From BJGO01 sp039810885 (GTDB taxonomy: Bacteria; Bacteroidota; Bacteroidia; Chitinophagales; UBA10324), in contig JBDHXV010000004.1 in NCBI GenBank assembly GCA_039810885.1, positions 32,946 to 96,945 of the forward strand: a stretch of 64,000 nucleotides of DNA, given 5' to 3'. The notes below the pieces were generated by a model. The model was not told the origin of the DNA and made no database searches. It worked only from the letters and a program-made list of their open reading frames with translations. Both the position numbers and the translations under genes were made by a program. Below are positions 59,686 to 64,000 of the stretch, one piece after another. Each line of letters starts with the position of its first letter. Positions within the stretch are counted from its first letter, which is position 1.

Positions 59686-60242
59686 TTCAGGCTTGGGTCT
59701 TCTGGGATATTTGCAATAAACTTATATTGTTCTCCTAAGTTGAGCAGTACGTTTCGCCACGCTTTCATGGTGTCTTCTTCAAACACAAATTCACTTTTTA
59801 CGGGCGATAAAATCCAACTTTTCATTTCCATTTCATCTTCTATCTGCCCGGCATCCCAGCCAGAATAGCCAATAAAAAATTTTACTTCATCGGGTGATAC
59901 TTGTTTAGTATCAATCAAGAGTTTAAGTTTTTCAAAGTCGCCTCCCCAATAAAGATCTTTTGCAACCTCCTTGCTCCCTTCTATTATATCACCTCTTGTA
60001 GTGATAAAATGAATGGTGTCTTTTTCTACAGGTCCTCCCTCGTACAACATAAAATCTTCAGAAGGGAAATCATCAAGCGCCTCTGTTACCTTAATCCCTG
60101 TAGGTTTATTCAAGACAAAGCCAAAAGCCCCATCGATCGTTTTGTGGCAGAGTAATACTATCGTGTGTTTAAAATTGGGGTCTTCCATAAAGGGTTCAGC
60201 AACGAGTAATATTCCGGAAGCAATCTCTTTTGAATCAGACAT
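59682..60242 (-). CDS. YqgE/AlgH family protein
   Basis: A 186-residue cytoplasmic protein. It has the family pattern ASGILLVAEPFMEDPNFKHT, GAFGFVLNKPTG and WGGDFEKLKLLID, with LYEGGPVEKDTIHFI and FFIGYSGWDAGQIEDEM. AlgH affects alginate and virulence gene expression in Pseudomonas, and the biochemical activity is not known. The adjoining plus-strand gene starts 92 bases away. The start ATG at 60242 fits the family N-terminus. Confidence 0.9.
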   Translation of the reverse strand: MSDSKEIASGILLVAEPFMEDPNFKHTIVLLCHKTIDGAFGFVLNKPTGIKVTEALDDFPSEDFMLYEGGPVEKDTIHFITTRGDIIEGSKEVAKDLYWGGDFEKLKLLIDTKQVSPDEVKFFIGYSGWDAGQIEDEMEMKSWILSPVKSEFVFEEDTMKAWRNVLLNLGEQYKFIANIPEDPSLN

Positions 60243-60334
60243 GAAAGGGATAATGTTTTAATCAGATTTAATGAAAGGTGTAAAGTAATTTTAAGTTCTG
60301 TAACTATCTTCACGGCCTCAAAATTAAGTAACTC

Positions 60335-61882
60335 ATGAAAAAAGCTATACTCACTTTGTTTATCGCATTTGCCAGTGCAAGTTTGTTTGCACAAATACCT
60401 TGTTCCAAACTTTTTATCTCAGAATATATAGAGGGAACAAACAATAACAAAGCCATTGAAATATACAATCCTACACAACAGACTATTAACTTGACCGGGT
60501 ATAAGATTTATGTGTCTTATAACGGAGGGGTGAGTACGCAAACGACAGACCTGACCGGAAGTATTAACCCCGGCGGCACTTTCCTATTAGTGCATTATCA
60601 GGCTGTTTCGGCTTTACTTTCTTTAGCCAATCAGGTTTACACCTCTTCAGCGTGGTTTAACGGCGATGATGCCATTGCATTAATAAATACCAACACTGCC
60701 GACACGCTGGATATCATTGGGAAAATTGGCCAGATGCCGGCTAACGGTGGTTGGGTTGTAGCGGATACCAGCAGTACTAAAGACCACAGCCTTATTAGAA
60801 AGCCGGATGTACACTCAGGACAGAAGAACTGGACTATTGGTCAAAATGAATGGATTAGTTATCCGGTAAACACCTTTACTTATGCAGGCTCGCACACAAT
60901 GGATCCCTGTCCTATTATTACCTCTCCGATAATTTCTTTTGTGAAAGCAAAGCAATACGTTTCTGAGATTGATGGCAGCGTAGATGTGAAGTTAAAGATT
61001 CTAAACCCTGCCGTAACTTCTACTTCCGTAACGATGACTGTTTTACCTGGCGGCACAGCTACCGAGGGTGCCGATTATCTATTTCCCAATCCGGTAATCG
61101 TAACCTTTCCGGCTGGCAGTACAGATACACAAACGGTTTCAATTCCAATCATTAACGATACCGAGGTAGAACAACTTGAGTTTTTTGTACTTCAGATTTC
61201 AAACCCGACCAATAATGCCCTAATCGATCTTGCTACAGATTCCATTTTCATTATTGATGACGATGTGGCGGTTGATCCCCCTTCAGTCTTTTTCTTAAAT
61301 GCCACTCAAAATTGTCCGGAGGAAATCGCCACTTGCACGGTTCAGTTAGAAATCTTTGGGCCAAATGCAAATCCAACTTCTGTAAATGTGAATCTGCTCC
61401 TGGCACAAACCACGGCAACAGCAGGAGTTGATTTTACATTTACTAATACCACAGTAACCTTTCCGGCAAGCAGCAACAGTTCCGAAACTATTGATGTAGG
61501 TATTATTGATGATCAGATTTATGAAGGCAACAAAAACATCGCATTGATATTAGCCAATCCTACGAATAATGCCACCATAGGCACAAATAATAAAACTATT
61601 TTAACGATTATAGATAACGAACCAAACAGTGTGTTCCCCGTTACTGAGGGGGAGTTTACTTTAATACCCAACCCTGTAAAAAACTACACAGTAATAGCTG
61701 CTCCGGTTTATCTTGATCATATAAATGTTTACAACACTTTAGGACAGTTGGTGCAATCTGTACATCAACTAAACAGCACTTCTTATTATGCCGATTTTTC
61801 TGATTTATATAGTGGCACATATTTGATAGAAGTTACAACGGTTGATCATCAAATACTGCGTCATCGTATGGTGAAATTGTAA
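60335..61882 (+). CDS. Secreted lamin-tail/Calx-beta protein with T9SS type A sorting domain
   Basis: A 515-residue exported protein. The signal peptide ends near LFAQ. Residues about 25-145 form a lamin-tail (LTD) domain (LFISEYIEGTNNNKAIEIYN, INLTGYKIYVSY). Two Calx-beta-type domains follow (about 195-310 and 315-420), with repeated GTATEGADYLF and TATAGVDFTF, and DIDD or IIDDDV turns that bind calcium in the family. The C-terminal ~75 residues are a type A sorting domain (LIPNPVKNYTVIA, INVYNTLGQLVQSVH, LYSGTYLIEVTT). It should be cell-surface bound after T9SS export. The next gene starts 19 bases later, so both are likely cotranscribed. Confidence 0.9.
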   Translation: MKKAILTLFIAFASASLFAQIPCSKLFISEYIEGTNNNKAIEIYNPTQQTINLTGYKIYVSYNGGVSTQTTDLTGSINPGGTFLLVHYQAVSALLSLANQVYTSSAWFNGDDAIALINTNTADTLDIIGKIGQMPANGGWVVADTSSTKDHSLIRKPDVHSGQKNWTIGQNEWISYPVNTFTYAGSHTMDPCPIITSPIISFVKAKQYVSEIDGSVDVKLKILNPAVTSTSVTMTVLPGGTATEGADYLFPNPVIVTFPAGSTDTQTVSIPIINDTEVEQLEFFVLQISNPTNNALIDLATDSIFIIDDDVAVDPPSVFFLNATQNCPEEIATCTVQLEIFGPNANPTSVNVNLLLAQTTATAGVDFTFTNTTVTFPASSNSSETIDVGIIDDQIYEGNKNIALILANPTNNATIGTNNKTILTIIDNEPNSVFPVTEGEFTLIPNPVKNYTVIAAPVYLDHINVYNTLGQLVQSVHQLNSTSYYADFSDLYSGTYLIEVTTVDHQILRHRMVKL

Positions 61883-61901
61883 TAGATAAAACAGCCCGCT
61901 C

Positions 61902-63074
61902 ATGAAAAGCCCAATACAAACACGAATAGCCCTTGTAATGGGCTTTTTACTTTTCTCCTTCGCCTTATTTGCTCAGGAAGATATCGAGCCTGAGATACGT
62001 TCCATTTCTCTACACATCGAGCAACTGGGATATTTTCGCAACTACGAATACTATAACGATCTTCAGAAAGGATATACTCTCTTTGGAACGACATTGGCCC
62101 CAAGTGTATTCGTTGCCGCATCGCATACAACTCATATTGAAGCAGGTGCCTTTTTGCAGTATGATTTCGGCACAGATAAGTTTAGCCGGGTCTTACCCTT
62201 ACTTGCCTTTGTTGCCGAAAAGAAATATTATGGTTTGCGAAGCAGTGAGGTAAAGTTCTTTACGCCAAAGGAATGGATGCTCCGTTTCGGGTCATTGAAT
62301 AACCGAGATTACCACTTGATGCCCGAAGCGTTATATAATCAAGATCAAATAGTTTTTGACCCTTTAGGATATGGAGAGCAATTTCGGTATGCCTCGGATT
62401 ATTTCACAACAGATCAATGGGTTCAATGGCAGCGAATGATTTACCATGACTCTAACGGGTTGGAAGCATTTCAGGCAGGGTTTTCTCTTATTGCCAATAG
62501 TGCTAAGGATACAACACGATGGCATCTAACTGTTCCCGTTTTTGCCTTAGCACATCACCACGGCGGGCAAATAGGAACCCGCGACAGTATCGACAAGGCT
62601 AATTCAGGCACTACTTTGAACTTAGGTACCGGGCTTTTTATCGGTACTCACTTCAAGTCAAAAGTCTTTACATCTATAATGTGCGGAGGGCGTTATTATC
62701 ATAGTGTTACCGATATTAAACAAAAAGATGGAATACCGAAAACAGGCAACGGGGTGGAGGCAGAGCTTTCTGCTTCATTCTTTGACCAGTTTCGCTTAGC
62801 TGTTTCCTATTGGCAAGGAAAGGATTTTTATGCTCCCTATGGCCGATTTATTACGCAAAGCCGCAGTTCCATATTTACAGACAAGTACGCCTATAAAAAA
62901 GACCGTCAGTTAATTTTTGTAAAAGCAATATACAGCCGTCGTATCCACGACTTCCTGTCTTTTTCGATAGAGGTAGAGCCTTATTACGATATCAATGACA
63001 AGATTATTGAATATGCGTTTCATGCTTTAATTCGCTATCAATTCAGTACTTTGTTGTATAAAAAGAAAGAATAA
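61902..63074 (+). CDS. Predicted outer-membrane protein, function unknown
   Basis: A 390-residue protein with signal peptide (cleavage near LFAQE). The mature part is rich in Tyr, Phe, Gly and His, with alternating hydrophobic strands such as HIEAGAFLQYDFG, VPVFALAHHHGGQIG and AELSASFFDQFRLAVSYW, so a beta-barrel is likely. The final FHALIRYQFSTLLYKK does not end in the canonical aromatic residue, but the aromatic strand just before it fits. I cannot name a family. It follows the T9SS protein gene by 19 bases in the same direction. Confidence 0.78.
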   Translation: MKSPIQTRIALVMGFLLFSFALFAQEDIEPEIRSISLHIEQLGYFRNYEYYNDLQKGYTLFGTTLAPSVFVAASHTTHIEAGAFLQYDFGTDKFSRVLPLLAFVAEKKYYGLRSSEVKFFTPKEWMLRFGSLNNRDYHLMPEALYNQDQIVFDPLGYGEQFRYASDYFTTDQWVQWQRMIYHDSNGLEAFQAGFSLIANSAKDTTRWHLTVPVFALAHHHGGQIGTRDSIDKANSGTTLNLGTGLFIGTHFKSKVFTSIMCGGRYYHSVTDIKQKDGIPKTGNGVEAELSASFFDQFRLAVSYWQGKDFYAPYGRFITQSRSSIFTDKYAYKKDRQLIFVKAIYSRRIHDFLSFSIEVEPYYDINDKIIEYAFHALIRYQFSTLLYKKKE

Positions 63075-63080
63075 TGCAGG

Positions 63081-63836
63081 CTATTTCTGCTCTAACTTTT
63101 GAATCAAAACCTTATCTACTCGTTTCCCATCCATATCTACTACTTCAAAAGAATACTTTTTAAACTCAAAATTGTCTGATGAAACCGGAATGCGACCAAG
63201 ATGATGCATCATAAATCCTCCAAGTGTTTTATAGTTTCCGACTTCGTTTTCTTTTACATCTTTAATTCCTAATTCTTCCAATACTTCATCTATCTGCTTA
63301 CTGCCATCTACCAAAAGGCTGCCATCGCTGCGATAAACCAGTTCAGGCTCAGCCTCACTTTCTGACAAGGGCAACTCTCCGACGATAGCTTCAAGAATAT
63401 CATGGAAAGTAACGATGCCAAGCAATACGCCAAACTCGTCGGTAACAAATGCGGTGTGGTGATGAGTAGCCTTAAACTGTTCCAACAACTCTAATGCCTC
63501 AACCGTTTCAGGAACAAAGAGCGGTTGTTTCAGAATAGCATTGATATTGACCTGCCGCTGCTCGGCCATTTGTATGGCGATATCTTTAATAGAAGCTACC
63601 CCAATTATTTTATCAAGGTCTCCTTCACACACGGGAAATGAGGAGTGGATGCTGTTACGAATTAGTGCATAAATTTCTTCGTTGCTCGCCTTTGCAGCAA
63701 TCCAAACAATTTCATTGCGATGGGTCATTAATGAGCTAACTTTTCTGTCTCCTATACGAAACACCCCCTTCATCATCTGCGTTTCGTTTTCATTAATAAC
63801 GCCATGCTCTGATCCTTGTTCAATCATCATCTGCAA
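63081..63836 (-). CDS. CBS-pair/CorC_HlyC-type protein lacking its DUF21 membrane domain, probably 5'-truncated
   Basis: The reading frame gives about 251 residues: two CBS domains (about 25-150; MTHRNEIVWI, and DEFGVLLGIVTFHDILEAIVGEL) and a CorC_HlyC transporter-associated domain (about 165-250; LVDGSKQIDEVLEELG, YKTLGGFMMHHLGRIP). Full hemolysin/CNNM-like proteins start with a four-helix DUF21 domain. Here the in-frame codons before TTG 63836 still read like the usual linker (KVKEPPITEEE, preceded by FKLLFIKK), but a TGA at 63891-63893 stops the frame and no DUF21 is found in any frame to the window edge. So it looks truncated or frameshifted; a stand-alone CorC protein is the alternative. 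Confidence 0.75.
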   Translation of the reverse strand: MQMMIEQGSEHGVINENETQMMKGVFRIGDRKVSSLMTHRNEIVWIAAKASNEEIYALIRNSIHSSFPVCEGDLDKIIGVASIKDIAIQMAEQRQVNINAILKQPLFVPETVEALELLEQFKATHHHTAFVTDEFGVLLGIVTFHDILEAIVGELPLSESEAEPELVYRSDGSLLVDGSKQIDEVLEELGIKDVKENEVGNYKTLGGFMMHHLGRIPVSSDNFEFKKYSFEVVDMDGKRVDKVLIQKLEQK

Positions 63837-64000
63837 TTCTTCTTCTGTTATTGGCGGCTCTTTTACCTTTTTAATAAAAAGTAACTTAAATCAGTATAGA
63901 TTGAAATGAAAGTTATTATAGGTTTAAGTTATTGCTTTTTCGATTTGATACAGAAGAATTAGGCAATTATTCTGTTTGATTGGTAAATATTTTGGAGAAG

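Overview
The window looks like chromosomal DNA of a member of the phylum Bacteroidota, probably a Chitinophagales/Sphingobacteriia-like relative; this is inferred from gene content, not from a marker tree. The clues are gldA-gldF-gldG, three proteins with type IX secretion (T9SS) C-terminal sorting domains, a PcrB/GGGP-synthase-type prenylglyceryl-phosphate synthase, a TonB-dependent receptor with a carboxypeptidase-like N-terminal domain, DUF4292 and DUF4340 proteins, and many copies of the Bacteroidota promoter element TAnnTTTG a short distance upstream of starts. Coding density is high and nothing looks like a phage, insertion sequence, integrative element or CRISPR array.

Layout. 1-3429: edge-truncated SAM methyltransferase, a proline-rich protein of unknown function, Kdo transferase WaaA with an outer-membrane-type protein. 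3451-10949: a seven-gene nucleotide-sugar block in two transcription units (WbpE-like aminotransferase, UDP-glucose dehydrogenase, UDP-xylose synthase; then WbpD-like acetyltransferase, WbpA/TviB-like dehydrogenase, RmlB, WbpP/TviC-like epimerase). 10950-14533: TrmH-family methyltransferase, MutS, tRNA-Gly and tRNA-Leu. 14687-18106: lipoprotein, phospholipase-D-type synthase, HerA-like ATPase. 18159-21268: a small T9SS protein and a large repeat surface protein. 21366-26714: gldA-gldF-gldG with a DUF4340 protein and a TerC/Alx membrane protein. 26952-30731: methyltransferase, urea transporter, glycosyltransferase, polysaccharide deacetylase.

31290-42120: a PKD-repeat T9SS protein, an M20 amidohydrolase, and a compact envelope operon (Wzx-type flippase, dUTPase, sugar nucleotidyltransferase, TPR lipoprotein, DUF4292 lipoprotein, EnvC-like activator with a degenerate LytM domain). 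42230-44744: ECF sigma factor, putative anti-sigma factor, Spy-like periplasmic protein and a lipoprotein. 44769-49440: orphan C-terminal transketolase subunit overlapping a VWA protein, then dtd, rsgA and the PcrB-type gene. 49468-56749: NarL-type regulator, TPR-containing histidine kinase, OmpA/thrombospondin-repeat protein and TonB-dependent receptor. 56859-64000: superoxide dismutase, XerD, AroQ, YqgE, a Calx-beta T9SS protein, an outer-membrane-type protein, and a CBS/CorC-domain gene that lacks its membrane domain.

The unifying theme is the cell envelope: activated sugars, lipid A-core assembly, glycan export and modification, surface proteins secreted by T9SS, and regulators of peptidoglycan hydrolysis. 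I found no clear new defence or mobile system. The best candidates for new biology are the repeat surface protein with a non-T9SS C-terminal domain, the envelope operon carrying dut, the lone urea transporter inside a glycan locus, the split transketolase half, and the unnamed proline-rich protein near the left edge.
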